This document shows positions 1-12,235 of a stretch of DNA of 64,000 nt, one piece after another (the first letter of the stretch is position 1; the number at the start of each line of letters is the position of its first letter). Location: contig VXBA01001271.1 of the NCBI GenBank assembly GCA_013399895.1, forward strand, positions 132,567 through 196,566, written 5' to 3'. A program made the position numbers and the translations under genes. The notes under the pieces are model-generated. The model saw only the letters and a program-made list of their open reading frames with translations, made no database searches and was not told the DNA's origin. The stretch is from Serilophus lunatus. Taxonomy: Eukaryota > Chordata > Aves > Passeriformes > Eurylaimidae.

Positions 1-3000
1 TGATACAACCAGTTTCACAGTCTAAAAGTTTAGTAATCTAACTGTATCATGGCTTTTAGTTGCCAAGGATGAAACCCTGTCTATACTGATAAATGGAGAA
101 GGAGCAGAAGCAACAATTAGGATCCAGGTGTTCAGATTTGTTGATGTCTCTTACAACTGCATTTTTCTGCACTGCACAATTCAGATTTGTTACACCAGCT
201 GTTTGCAAGTCCTTCAGTGTGTGTGATGTGAGGGTAAAGATGTAGTTGTATTACTGCTGGACCAAGAGAACAAGTATTTTACTTGGAAGTTCCTGAATCC
301 CAACTACCATCATTTAGTTGATGCTTAGGCCACAGCAAAGCACTCAGTCATGGGGTTTTAGTGTCCCCATTTATAAGAATAATAACTCTTGCAGCAAGCC
401 TGTGCAATGACTCAACAGAAATGAAAGCAAGGAGCAATCAGCAAAGGTTTTTATTTAAGTCTTACACTTACAGCTAGATAGCAAATGATTTAACCATGAT
501 TAAAGAGGCAAAAATCCCATCAAAACCAATGTATGTTTTATCTACATTATTTGGACTGGTACTTCATATTGTTTCTAGAGCAGCCTGTCCAGTGACGGGC
601 ATAGAAAAAAAAAAAACAGTTCTGTACTGATGGTAGTTTACATCTTAAATGACACACTTGAATTCCTGAAGGAAAGCAAATAGCAAAGAATTTGTCTCTC
701 TCTAATCAGACAAGGTAATGTAGTGCCAGAAAGCACACAATTTTACTTGCTCCTGCGGGAGTTATAACTAGGTGACATTTACAAAGATTCAACTAATGAA
801 TTATGGGAACTTGAAACAGGAGTTCTCCAATGGGAGCACTATAATATTCCATCCAGAAGAACAGATTATTTTATGCTGTGGTATCCTACAGCATTATGAT
901 AATAGAAGCAAGATTTATTATTCAAAGTCCAGAGGGGGAAGTACTCTGTAGATTAGAGAAGAAAATATTATATCATATTCTCCATGCTTATGAGATGCCA
1001 TGACACAAAATACAATATCTACTTGATAGATTTCAGGTGATAGAGGTTTAATCATTAACGGCAGCTGCCTCATGACAACAAGATTTTATGAACCAGTTTG
1101 TTTCTTTAAAGACACATCTGAAAGTCACCATACTGACATTAAACAAGGGAAGAAATGAAAGCAGAAAGCACTGTGACATTTTGCAAATGGACTCCAAACC
1201 AGATGCTTGGTCTGAAAGTCACAAGATTGCCAATGCACTCAACAAACAAAGTCTGAGAAAAACAGTACTAGGGTTTGCTTCTGCTTCCAAATATAAATGC
1301 CAGCTATTGCTTCAGACCTTGTTATGTAAGTTGTCCATACAACAACATGTACTTCCTCTAAAAAGAAAAAAAACAAAATAAAACACTTTAGCAACCTGTC
1401 ATCCTACTAAACCAGTGCCTAGTTTACCTTGTGATTCAAAACTTTTACTACCCAATGTCATCATATTCATAAAATACTTCTGAAGGGCACGAATAAGTCA
1501 TAGACCATTGAATCGGATTTATTTTATTTTTTCCTAATAGGACCTAACCTGGCCTCATTTAATGAGGAGTTCCCAAGGCCCAGGACATGTTCCATATTGA
1601 CCATCACTAATGTGACAAAAAAAGACACCTCAGGATGTACCTGCAGAGTGGGTCTTGATTTCATCATAGTGGGTTATCCATCAGTGGTTGTTGTCTTAAA
1701 GGGACCTGAATTTCCTTTTGTGCCTATTATTATGAATTATAGCTGTGCTACATTTACTCATCCACATGAATAAAACTGATGGGGAAGGATAAGAAAACCT
1801 TAAAAATGCATTGCTGACCTTAGATCTTCTTCAAAATGGGCAGCCTAATAACATCACAATCTATTTGCAACAGTTGACTCCATCTTCCCTTTGTGAAGTA
1901 AGGTAGATTTTTGCCACATCGATTGTTTAGGTTTTGGAACGAAGAGACAGTGAGTTCTTAGCCTATCATATGGCAAATGGTCTTCCTCAGCCCTACATAG
2001 TTGTTAGTGCTTATGATATCTAAGGTCCATTAACGTGAGAAGGTTCAGTCCTCTGCTTCCAGGCAAGAAACTGGTCTTACACAAGAAAATATTACAGCTA
2101 CAAATCACGTCCTGCCTATTGATTCCTTCTGCAGACCTCTTTCTTTGGTTTTGCAAAGTATCTCTAACCGAGACATTCCCAAATTTCTAGCACACATGTT
2201 TATGAAGGAGAAGAGATAGTTACAGCCCTAGTAATTTCCATGCACAGCTGTGACTGGAGGGAGTTACGGGCTGAGAGCCCAATCAGTGAAGCAAGGTTTT
2301 ATTTTAGTCTCTGCAGCTGACCTGGATGTTCAGTTCTGAGTATGTTGCAAGGGTGTGAAAGGGGTAGAATTTCTGAATCCTGATCTGTTTTATTATGCGT
2401 GGTGAAAGTTCTTTCTTAATTCTCAGTCTTGTTTCTGAAATTCACTATTTTTGTAGAACTGAATCAAGACAATGACATGTATGTTAAGAACTTTCCCCAG
2501 ATGATCGAGCACTTGGGGAATTCCCTTCCCCATTCCAACTAAGATGCTGAGAGATTCACTAGCGTTGCTCACTGGAGTTCCCCAGCATCATTTGCAAGAA
2601 CTTGCCCTCTATATATAGAGCTTGGAGAGAGGGAAGGCTTTGTCCTTGGTAGAAGGGAGTGCGCAGGATGCCAGATCTGACCTGTCATAGCAGGCACAAG
2701 CAATTAATAGGAAGGAATAACCTATCTTCTCTTTGCAGAGTCTCGTTTGAACCAGCCTGCTTTAAAAAAAAAAAAAAAGGCAAGCAACCAGAAACAAGGA
2801 CATTACTCTCAAAGGCAAAATTAATTAATAGCTTAAAAATACAAAGTACATCATTTTTGTCCATATCCTTCTAAATCTGAGCATTCGTTGTAATATTGCC
2901 GTCCTGGTTAAACCTTCTTCCTACTAGACTTTTTCTTTACAGGATCATATTGACAGCCCTGTGTCCTGCACTGTCATGTCAAAACTGCCCCTGGTTTATA

Positions 3001-6000
3001 TGTTTTTGATATGTCTATCAATGCTGTCATAATGAGGCAACAGAGTATTAGCAATTCTTTGAAACAGTTGCCTTAGTTTCTTGTTTTTGCATCTGCCAAA
3101 CACCAAAACTTTACTCAGACTTTCTGATTTATATGGAAATTTGTTCCATACTAGAGTAAGCTCTGACAAGAAAATAATTCTATTTCTATATAATATATGG
3201 AAATTCTATATAACTCTATATAATATAGAAATATATAAAGATATTCTATATATTATAGACAGAAATACAAGTGTCAATAAGCAAATATGGAGATTTCTTC
3301 TTGTCATATGTGCCAATACTAGGGATCAAGAAACAGAAATCTTTCAAGCTCACTAAGTAAAAGTGTTTTTTTTTCAAACCTCAGCTCAATTTCTAACATA
3401 TTTACTAGCATGTCTTTTACCATCCTAATGTTTCACGCTAGTATGTACACACGACCTTTCCCATTTGGGATGTGACCTGCATTGCCAGTAACAGCTCTGA
3501 AACATAAGTACAATTGGGAGAGTCAATAAAAACTCCCATGGTATAAGAGTAAAATATTAAAGTTTAAACCCCATTAACTTACTTTCATTGTTCTTACTGT
3601 TGAGTGTATCCTTTGTCTGACTAAAACCACATGTGACTAGGAGTTCATTCTCAGACAGACTGCTAGTACCTCTTTGTGAATGATACCTTTGCAAAAAAAA
3701 ACAAAAAACAAAAAACCAGAATTTTTCTAAGAATTGCACTGACTTACAGTGGTAGAAAATGACCCGTGGTATAACTACACTTGTGCAAGCTACCCCGGGC
3801 TGTCTATAGCTCCAGGTCTCTATCTACAGCATCAGGCCACTGTTGACCTGAAATGACTTCAAACAAGCCTCACTGTGAAAAAAGTTAGTGTTAGTTAGTG
3901 TTCCACTCCTCTAAGTCCTCCTCCAAGTAGCAGTCCTGCTTTGGCTGCAGGACAAGCTGTCTTGTGTCTCTGGAGTACAAGATGTATTGGTTTGTATACA
4001 TAGGTGTAAGAGCCCTCTCTTGAAAGAAGATAACTCCTGTATGGGGCCTCATACAGCTGGTAGAGCTGTTCCTTCCTCTACTTGTTGAGGTTTTTCCTCC
4101 TAACCATGCAGTTTTGTGCATTAATTGACTTTTTTATTTTAGAGAAGTGTATACAGATCAGATAATTTACCATTTTTTTATCAGGATTTTACTAATTGCG
4201 GCAGAATGACCAGAAATAAAAGATTAGGCTCCACTCCCCACACATGGTCTCTCACAACCCCACTAAGTGAAAGCTAACAGACAACAGGGAAGAAACTACA
4301 ACTAAGTGATTCATAATATGGTTCACTAGAAACAAGAAAGTTCCATGTAGCCTAGTACAAATCACCAGCCTGTTTTTAAAGTAAAAAATGTGACAATGCT
4401 TTGAAGTTGAATACTTATCACTGCCTGGGATTAAAACTGAGGTTTCCTGTAATCCAGAAAACTTAAATGTACTCATGCACACGTCATGATGTGGCTGGCT
4501 TGATTTCCTTCCAGTGTACTCTTTTGGATTAGCCCATGTGTGTAAAGCCCAACCAGATGTTCCTGTATGACTAATGAATACACTGCTTCCTGATCAGTCC
4601 AAATGGCTGGGAGCTACCATGTCCTTCTGTCAGCAAGCTTTGATAAAAACTATAACTAAGAAGTCTTGAGGCACATATGGTTGATAGATTACTGGGGGAC
4701 CAACGAGCTCTAAGTGTGTTCCTGTTAATCCCGACTCTCCTCACCTATCATGATACTGTCAAAGCCAAAAATAAGCTAAGGTGTTGTGCAGCAGGCAGTT
4801 GTGTATATATGATATTTTGATCCTGCTTCCCCTTGCAGCCCTGCATGGCACTCCCAAGTGCAATCATCCTATGCAAGTCCTATGACTTGACCTTTAGCTT
4901 CTTTGCCCCTCAGATAAAATACTGAAATGACATTTATCACACCACCAATTCAGTTTTGTAAGGGAAAAATGATAAGAAATGAAAAGCACTACTGGCTGAC
5001 TGAGTCTTGCTAAGACTTCTGAATCAATCATCTGTGTCAACGCTGGATAGCTTTTTACTTTTAAAATAGAATAGGTCTCCAGTAGTATCTTTATTTCTAA
5101 AATAAATTATGTAGCTTGGAATCACTAAAACCAGAAAGGCCACACAGCATGCCAAAGCTGTCTAGTAAGAACACATGGAACAAATAATAATACTAACAGA
5201 TAAAAATTTCTGAAGTTTAGGTATACAAAGAACTTATTAGTGCCAAAAAGAATGAAATCCAATGAAGGTGTTAAGTCATTGTTATTTTATTTGTTTAATG
5301 TGGAACTTTATCTGTACTAAAACCCAGTTTGGGGCTATTAAGCCCAGGAGGTACAATGATCCCCCTGACCACTGCATATTCCAAGTCAAACTTTATGTGA
5401 GCCCAGAGAGGTCTCCTCGATGTTGTCATGTAAATCTCAGCCATTCACACAGCTCCTCTCAGGCAGTGTCACAGGGTCCAGCTCTTCCCTCCTACTACTC
5501 CAAAAGAGACACAGCTCCATCAGGTTTCTTAAAACTATGCTGTTATAAAACTTCAACAACTTAAGGATGATTTCAGTCCTAAAGTGCTGTCTAGCCTAGC
5601 TGCCACGCCTGTGGAAGATACATCCCTACATGATGGAGAGTCTTCCCTGCAGACTAGAGACTGATCCATCTTCTCAGCTGGATCATGGAGAATGACACCT
5701 GGTGAAAACATATGAGAGACCCACAGGGCTGAAAACAGCCCTCTTCCCACAAAGGAAATCCCCGTATTGAAGAGGCAGTGTTGTATCTCAGAAAATTGTA
5801 TCCTGCACATGTGTACGGCACTCAAACGTTCCAGGTATCTTTTGTTCAGAAGATCATCGCTGTGATGCTTAGCTCCTCTAACAATCACACTCTTCCTCCT
5901 AGGTCTATAACCAACCAAGGGAGTCCAATTTTGCAGGGTTAGAATTTCATTGACGTTTTTTAGTTGTGGAGTATCCTTCTCTGGAGTTATTCAGAAATTA
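1..6000. other. Intergenic DNA, no supported gene
   Basis: AT-rich sequence with stops in all frames; the longest open frames are about 120 codons or less, with no recognisable protein similarity. It contains homopolymer runs (A tracts near 609 and 2765) and an AT-rich low-complexity patch at 3180-3260. I see no splice-linked coding exons, RNA gene or clear transposon here. In mammals SHPRH lies upstream of FBXO30 in the same orientation, so this is probably the SHPRH-FBXO30 spacer; that is inferred from synteny, not seen in the sequence. Confidence 0.6.
3180..3259. repeat. AT-rich imperfect tandem repeat
   Basis: A block of repeated CTATATAA / ATATAGAAAT-type units, visible several times between 3180 and 3259. 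It is low-complexity DNA with no higher-order unit that I can define. Confidence 0.6.
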
Positions 6001-6109
6001 CCTGGGCGCAATCCTGTGTAAGCTGCTCTGGGTGAACCCACTTTGGCAGGGGGTTGGACTAGAGGGTCTCCAGAATTCCTTTCCAACCCCAAGCATTCTG
6101 CAATTCTGA
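6001..6109 (+). mobile_element. CR1 LINE 3' end fragment
   Basis: The sequence reads like the 3' untranslated tail of an avian CR1 retrotransposon: a CCTGGGCG-type start, then GGCAGGGGGTTGGACTAGA, a TTTCCAACCCC-type block, and an ATTCTG-type terminal repeat (about 6093-6107). CR1 copies are usually 5' truncated and end in a short 8-bp-type tandem rather than poly(A), and this copy fits that. Only about 110 bp remain, with no coding capacity. The family is recognised from memory; the subfamily is not assignable. Confidence 0.8.
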
Positions 6110-8925
6110 AGGTATTTACATCTCAATAGCTGAGTCAGAGTACCAAAAATTTTCATAAAACATGTGTGGCAAACACCCAACCCAACTTTGATGGTTGTAG
6201 AGAATCTGATTACTGTGCTGACACCAAGTACCTAGGCTATTTATGGGCTTTTTTTAAATGACAGATGAAGTACCTTTTTAAAGAGGAGAGGCTTTGCTTG
6301 GAAAGGTATAACCACAAAGGCATTAAAGTAAGTAACAGATCTCTTGGTGGGCCTAGGCTGAAAACACGAACTCAGAAACGGCAAAAAAATTCTTTTGAGG
6401 TCTCTGTTATGATGAAACATCTTGCTGTTAAAACTGTGCAGTGCAAACTGCATGTGTCTTTGTGGGCAGATCTCAGCTTTTTATTTTTACACACAGCTAA
6501 ATACAAATGCTCACACATTAGTAAACATACTTGCAAATGCGTTTCGGAAACATTTGTAATTTTTTTTCCCCCTCTATATCTCCACATAGAAAGAATTTCC
6601 AGACACAAATACTCATCAGTGAAAAAAGGCTGTGATTGTTAGAACTTGAAACTCGAAAGTGCTTAAATAATTTGCATTTTGTAGAAATTGACAGCAAACA
6701 AACTGCACTTTCCACAACCTTAGGAATAAATGTGTTTTATTTCACATACAGTTACTGGCTTACAAGAGATTGTTTGCACATCTCAGCAACTGCCTTAGCA
6801 TTTGATACAGGCTTTGCTTCAAACGAGGGGAAAGACACGCTGCCTCAAGAATCAATTTACACTTCACTCTTCTGTTGACTTCAGTGACAGTGTCATGTAC
6901 AGAACAATACTGGACCAGACATGGATACTCATTTTCCATTTATGAGTAACCAGAATGAAGTTTCAGTCATTTTGGATTTAAGCCAGTAGAAAATAGCCTC
7001 TCCAGTTGTTCACCCACTGAATCCTCAAAGACCTTCTGGCTTTTAGGTCAATGGTAGTAAGCCAACTTGTATGATTACAACTTGCCTTATTACCTTAAAT
7101 AGCAGTTCATGAGAATGATGATGATTGTCTGAGAGGATACAGTGGAATAGCTCTGGGACCATGAACTGCACTAAAGCATTAAGAGAAGCAGCAGATTGTT
7201 CCCTGAATGACTGCATGACCAGAGAAGTCTCAGCTGAGGTATGAGAAAGGAAGTCCAAGCCACAGAAATTAATTCTTCTCACTCAAAAGAAGCAATTAAA
7301 ATAAAAAGCCCCACTTCTGTCATAGAAGGCCAGCCCCAGCACACAGTCAGTCAGTGACAAATGCACTGCAACACCCTGTGTAATTAATACCTCTGCAGCA
7401 GGTTGGTCTCAGCCAGCCAGCCAGCGAGTGTATCCACTGTGGTGAGAATAAACAGCACAGTAAAACTTCTCCTGCCCCACAGGAGACATCGCCAGTAAGG
7501 GCCGGTTGCGAAAGCCACGACTGTCTACATGGATTCTGCCCGGCAATTTATATAATTGCCTGCTGAGCAGATGAAATGATTTTGCTTGGCCTCTCTGAGT
7601 CATGGTGCCAAGCCCTACCATCCTCTGGAGCTCACTTGGCTAGATTATTATATTCCCGTCCTATAATCACACCTGTGAAGGATAAAAAGGGCCTATCCTC
7701 AGGATCAAGGAAGATCAAGGCTGTAGTATAAGGGTGGGGCAAACCCGAGAGTGCTTATTTACAGGAAGTGCTGGCAATGATGCCTCAGTATTAAGGTCAT
7801 CTTACATACCTAACATGAAAATGATGGCTTATGTCTTTCTTTCATGCTGTCTTATTTTTAGAGTAAGAAAAGGTAAGAATCTTCTAAGATGTTAAATGCT
7901 CAAACTTGCAACAGTCACATCTTTTACGTACCCCTCACAAAACTTGGCTTAGGTCCTGAGAGATTCAGAGAATCTATTTGGCTAGCTCTTAAACATGTAC
8001 AACCTCTCAGACAGAAATCTACACAGATGCCAGGGAAAGAAGGTCTTCAGAAAGTGGGTGCACACCAACAAGGCTTTCCTAGCAGTTCAAAGAAAGAACA
8101 CTTTTTCTTGTGAATTAAGAACTAATCTCCCCAGGATATATCTTCTGTGGCCACAAAATACATTTACATTTAGTGTGTTCCTTCTGAAAAAAAAAAAAAA
8201 GGAGTATAGTCTAAGTAAAAGCGCTTTTTTTCTCAGGACCGTAAGACACACTGTCTCTCCTTGAAAACTGAGGTGCATGAGGAATAAACACCCTTGCAGC
8301 TGTAACATCCCGCGCAATTCCTACCTAACTACAACCCCCTGAACAGCTGGCTTTCATGAACCTGCAAATGACGACTCAACACACTGCACTTCTGGGAGCA
8401 AGTCCAAGTCTCTGGGAAGAAAAGATAGCTCTGGAGCATAAGCCACGAAAGGTGTTGGGCAGGCACTGCCAGCGACACCAAAAGGTGTGTTCTGAACTGG
8501 CTGGCAGGAAAGGCTTTGCTGAGGTGACAGCTTTAGCAAGTCCCAGCGCCTGCAGAGACCCAGAGAAGCCAACTTTAGTCGAGGGATGGATCGTGGCGGC
8601 GCATCCTCTCAGCGGGATTGACTCTGGAACTGCAGATCGCCCTGCCTATCTTGTTTTTTTCTCTTTTTGTTCTTTTTACTTTCTTCTTTCATCCTCTCTC
8701 TCCCTGATTTCTCTCTGCCCTTTCACCCTACCGCGTTATCCGAAGCCCACCGCTCTGCGCTTACACAGTTGGTCAGGGGCTAACGCAACAATCTGCAGGC
8801 CAAGCGCAAAACTCACTAATAAAACTGATCGTGGACCCTCTTGACTTTTGCCGTTCGTCTCCACCAAAGGGCATTTACGAATCTCAGGTGCTTCCTAAGA
8901 TCGCACCCTCCAGAGTGGGTCGTCC
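6110..8925. other. Intergenic DNA upstream of FBXO30 promoter
   Basis: No gene is supported. An ATG-initiated frame of 162 codons at 8356-8844 shows no recognisable domain and ends in the region leading into the CpG island; I treat it as chance. A pyrimidine-rich tract lies at about 8650-8730 on the + strand. An A run lies at about 8189-8202. A perfect 7-bp inverted repeat with a 5-nt spacer is at 7542-7560. Confidence 0.55.
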
Positions 8926-9028
8926 CAGCGCCTGCCGGAGCCTCAGACCGCGCAGGACGCGAACGCCCGAACCCCCGCGACCCCCACGAGCCGCCGCCGC
9001 CTCCTCAGGGGCCGCGCACGCGCGCGAC

Positions 9029-9445
9029 NNNNNNNNNNNNNNNNNNNNNNNNNNNNNNNNNNNNNNNNNNNNNNNNNNNNNNNNNNNNNNNNNNNNNNNN
9101 NNNNNNNNNNNNNNNNNNNNNNNNNNNNNNNNNNNNNNNNNNNNNNNNNNNNNNNNNNNNNNNNNNNNNNNNNNNNNNNNNNNNNNNNNNNNNNNNNNNN
9201 NNNNNNNNNNNNNNNNNNNNNNNNNNNNNNNNNNNNNNNNNNNNNNNNNNNNNNNNNNNNNNNNNNNNNNNNNNNNNNNNNNNNNNNNNNNNNNNNNNNN
9301 NNNNNNNNNNNNNNNNNNNNNNNNNNNNNNNNNNNNNNNNNNNNNNNNNNNNNNNNNNNNNNNNNNNNNNNNNNNNNNNNNNNNNNNNNNNNNNNNNNNN
9401 NNNNNNNNNNNNNNNNNNNNNNNNNNNNNNNNNNNNNNNNNNNNN
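9029..9445. other. Assembly gap (417 N)
   Basis: A run of N inside the GC-rich island. The true length is unknown because gap sizes are often estimates. Open reading frames that cross this run are artefacts. Confidence 0.99.
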
Positions 9446-9578
9446 GGGCTGTGCCGGCCGGGCCGGGCCGGGCCATATAGGGTGGCCGCGGCCGCCCCGC
9501 CCCCCCGCCGGGCCCCGCTGTGGGATCACGGGCGGCGGCGGCGGGGAACGGAGCGGTGCCGTGCTGCCGCTGCTGCCG
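9446..9578 (+). other. FBXO30: Probable FBXO30 exon 1 (5' UTR, non-coding)
   Basis: The GC-rich segment ends in a good splice donor, CTGCCG|GTGAGC, with the GT at 9579-9580. The next exon in the same direction is FBXO30 exon 2, whose acceptor precedes the start codon by 16 bases, so a separate upstream 5' UTR exon is required. Mammalian FBXO30 likewise has a non-coding first exon. The 5' boundary given is simply the edge of the gap; the transcription start could be within the gap or about 30 bp downstream of the TATA-like element at 9474. Transcript evidence would settle it. Confidence 0.55.
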
Positions 9579-11094
9579 GTGAGCCCGCCGCGCTATCGGG
9601 GTGTCGCGACAGCGCCTGGAAGGGGGTAGGGGCTGTCTCTCCGTAGTCGGAGGGTCTCCTTTCTGCGCGGCAGGAGGGGGGAAGAGAGCAAGGGACGCGG
9701 AGGTATTGCTGAAATCCTTCTCTAATCCCCCGTGTTCGTGTTATTTCGAGTAGGTGCGCTCAGACCGTGCCAGAGGCGGTAGTTTGGCTCTTCTCTCCAG
9801 TTCCTGTTCTTGGTGGCTGTTTTTGCCTTGCAGAGGAACGTTTGTTTCCCCTTTACGAAGGTAAAGAAGGTGGCGAGGTGGCACTGCGGTGCCCCCGGGG
9901 GTGGCGGTCAGGAGCGCACAGGGTGTTGAACGACTCGCGTGTTGGAGCCCTGGTGCGGCCCCGCTCCCAAAAGTTCTAGCGCCGCTGTTGTTTGCAGCAG
10001 GTCTTCGGAATTCTTGATGGAAATAACCCGTGGGCTGGAGAGACGGCTTTCTTTTGTTCTGTAAAGCTCTGCTCGGATTTGACTGAGGAGCTTTTCTTAA
10101 TCCTTGTTTCCCTTTTGCTGATTGTGTTGTTAATAGGCCACAATAAGTGTGTGTTCGCATGCTAGCCCAAACCCGGGCCTGTGCTCCTGAAGTAGCAGCA
10201 TCACCTTGCTTGTGCTAGTGCTTATGGCAAGATAACCTTCCTCTGCTTTCTGTAGAATTGGTGTGTAGAATGGTTAAGTCCTTTCCCTGGACGGCTGCTG
10301 CCTTCTGCTGCATGTGGATGTCGTACACCTTAACTAGTGCTGTGATTTGGACAGTTAAGGTTCGTGCATCCCTTGTGATGAGGATGTTGGTTATGCTTAT
10401 TTCTGAGCTTTCCCTCTCTGAGACGTACAGCATTTATTAGAAGACTGAAAAATACACAAGCAACTTTACTCTGTCTTCCACTCTGCATGCATGTAAACAT
10501 CTGTGTGCAGTTTCTCTATACTTGTAAAGTTTCTACCAGAGAAGAAGTAGATTAAAGAGGGTTGAACTGGGGTTGTATTGCAAGCTGAGACTTTTTTTTT
10601 TCTTGTTTTATTTCTTTCAAAGTTAGAAGGTGTTCCCAGCTGAATGGGCAAAAGCTATGCAAAAGCAGTCTTTGATGCCTGAATGTTCTTTCTTTTAAAT
10701 GCACTAAATTCTGCATTTACTCAATTAAGTTCTTAAATTTGGATTATGTTTTCTTGCCTTCTACTTTGATGTTAGAAGACTAATGAGGAAAATAAGTGTT
10801 GAGTTTAACAAGCAATATCTGGTTAGAAGCTTTCTGGATAAGATTTGTGAGGAAGGCATGTGGCTGTTAGTCTTCAGGTGGGCTCCTGTAGCTGCTGTGG
10901 ATTTCAGCTGTGTAAAAAACCTATAGCTTTGTGTTCAGTCCAATTGAGCTAAAAAATAACAGAAGTTCCCTCTTATTACTAGACCTGTTTCATTGGTGAG
11001 CTCTGTCTGTCAGATGAGGCAAAGGCTCTTTGCCTGTGGCCATGAAATCCAGTGGTACAGAGATGGGAGCAGGGACTCATTTCTGTAGTCACTA

Positions 11095-11190
11095 CTGTCC
11101 AGGTGGTGATTTCCCTTTCAGTTTCCTTATCTGTATAATAAGAATAAAGATAATGTGTCTGTTGATGAGATAGATTGTATGAGGGCTGGT
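11095..11190 (+). mobile_element. Possible MIR-like SINE relic
   Basis: The stretch CAGTTTCCTTATCTGTATAA, followed by an AATAAAGATAAT-like segment and GATGAGATAGATTGTATGAG, resembles the core-to-tail part of ancient MIR SINEs. MIR relics survive at low copy number in birds. The match is short and from memory, so chance similarity is possible. Confidence 0.35.
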
Positions 11191-12207
11191 AAGTATTCCT
11201 GAACAGACCACACATAAAAAAGCAGCTGCAGGTCACAGAGAAATCCCTGTAAAGTGTCCTCGGTCTCTCTGTGCTATCTTGTCTCAATATTAAATGAAGG
11301 AAGAAGACTGAAAAAGTAATATAAACTGGTCTGAAACAGGCCAAGAGGGTTAAAGTGGCAGGGGAGCTCTAGATTCTGATTGACTTTGCAAGTGACTGTT
11401 TTTAGTAGTTTCTGAGGTGACATCTGATGTCTTGCTATAATTTTGTTGTATTGTGTTAATGTTACTTGAAGTTACAGTGCCCTGCAAACCCTTACGGTCA
11501 GCAGAACATCTAATTGAGTAGACTTTGCTGTTTTTTATGAAATGCCCAACATTGATACTGGTTCTTAATGTGAAATCGTGATGAAAACATGACAGTTTTA
11601 AACTCAAGGCATGAGAACAGGAGGCCTGGTGAGGTAAAGTGTCGAGGGGTGTGGTTACAGCTGTTCATATATAACTTTTATGTAGGGGTTCAGGCTAATC
11701 CTGATACCCGATTCAGACTTGGTTACATAGATGCTGGAAGATGGGTGGTGTTTTGTTAGTTTATTGAAATTCAGACTTATTTGTCTCTTCAGAAGCATCT
11801 CTAGTACAAGTTGCAGTTTTCACAAAGCCCTATTTGACAGAGAAATTGGTTGGAGTGGTAGATTCATTGCAAGTAGGATCTTTATATGAGTGTGCTTTGT
11901 TGACATAGCTGTAATGCTCTTACAGAGCCTTGTTTTGGCTGAGTCACTATTGTCATCGAATAAGGAATGTGTTTGGGTAGGAATGTTCAGCTGGAGTCTT
12001 TGGGGAAAAAGAAATACCATCAAGCCTGTTGACATTTGGAAAAAGAAGTCTAAATGATATTAGAGATAACAAATTGATGACTCATTGAACATCCTAAAAC
12101 CCTGCACAGGCTCTCTTGTTCTCATAGTCTTCTAGTTCTACTCTTCATTTTCCAAAATATTTTGGGACAGACTCCATCATTTCTACTTTAGTGTAATCTA
12201 AATGAGG

Positions 12208-12235
12208 TGTGTTTGTGTGTGTGTGTCTGTCTGTT
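12208..12235. repeat. Short TG-rich simple repeat
   Basis: An interrupted (TG)n stretch within intron 1 of FBXO30, too short and broken to suggest high instability. Confidence 0.6.

Larger units (their letters stand above)
8926..9680 (+). promoter_or_regulatory. FBXO30: CpG island, FBXO30 promoter
   Basis: GC content and CpG density rise sharply here compared with the AT-rich flanks (many CGCG and GGCGGCGG runs), the usual signature of a vertebrate CpG-island promoter. The island is broken by an N gap, so the core and the start site may be missing. The segment after the gap holds a CCATATAGGG element (9473-9482), which resembles either a CArG box with one mismatch or a TATA-like sequence, and a consensus-like splice donor at 9579. 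Orientation and position fit the non-coding first exon of FBXO30. CpG islands of this kind can be bidirectional; nothing here proves or excludes a divergent transcript. Confidence 0.75.

Noticed and set aside
8356..8844. A 162-codon ATG-initiated frame before the FBXO30 CpG island
   Set aside because: No recognisable domain, no splice or Kozak support, and the second half is a translated pyrimidine tract. Probably chance.
8831..9646. Several open frames of 170-270 codons across the FBXO30 promoter
   Set aside because: They are open only because they cross 417 N, and GC-rich DNA lacks stop codons.
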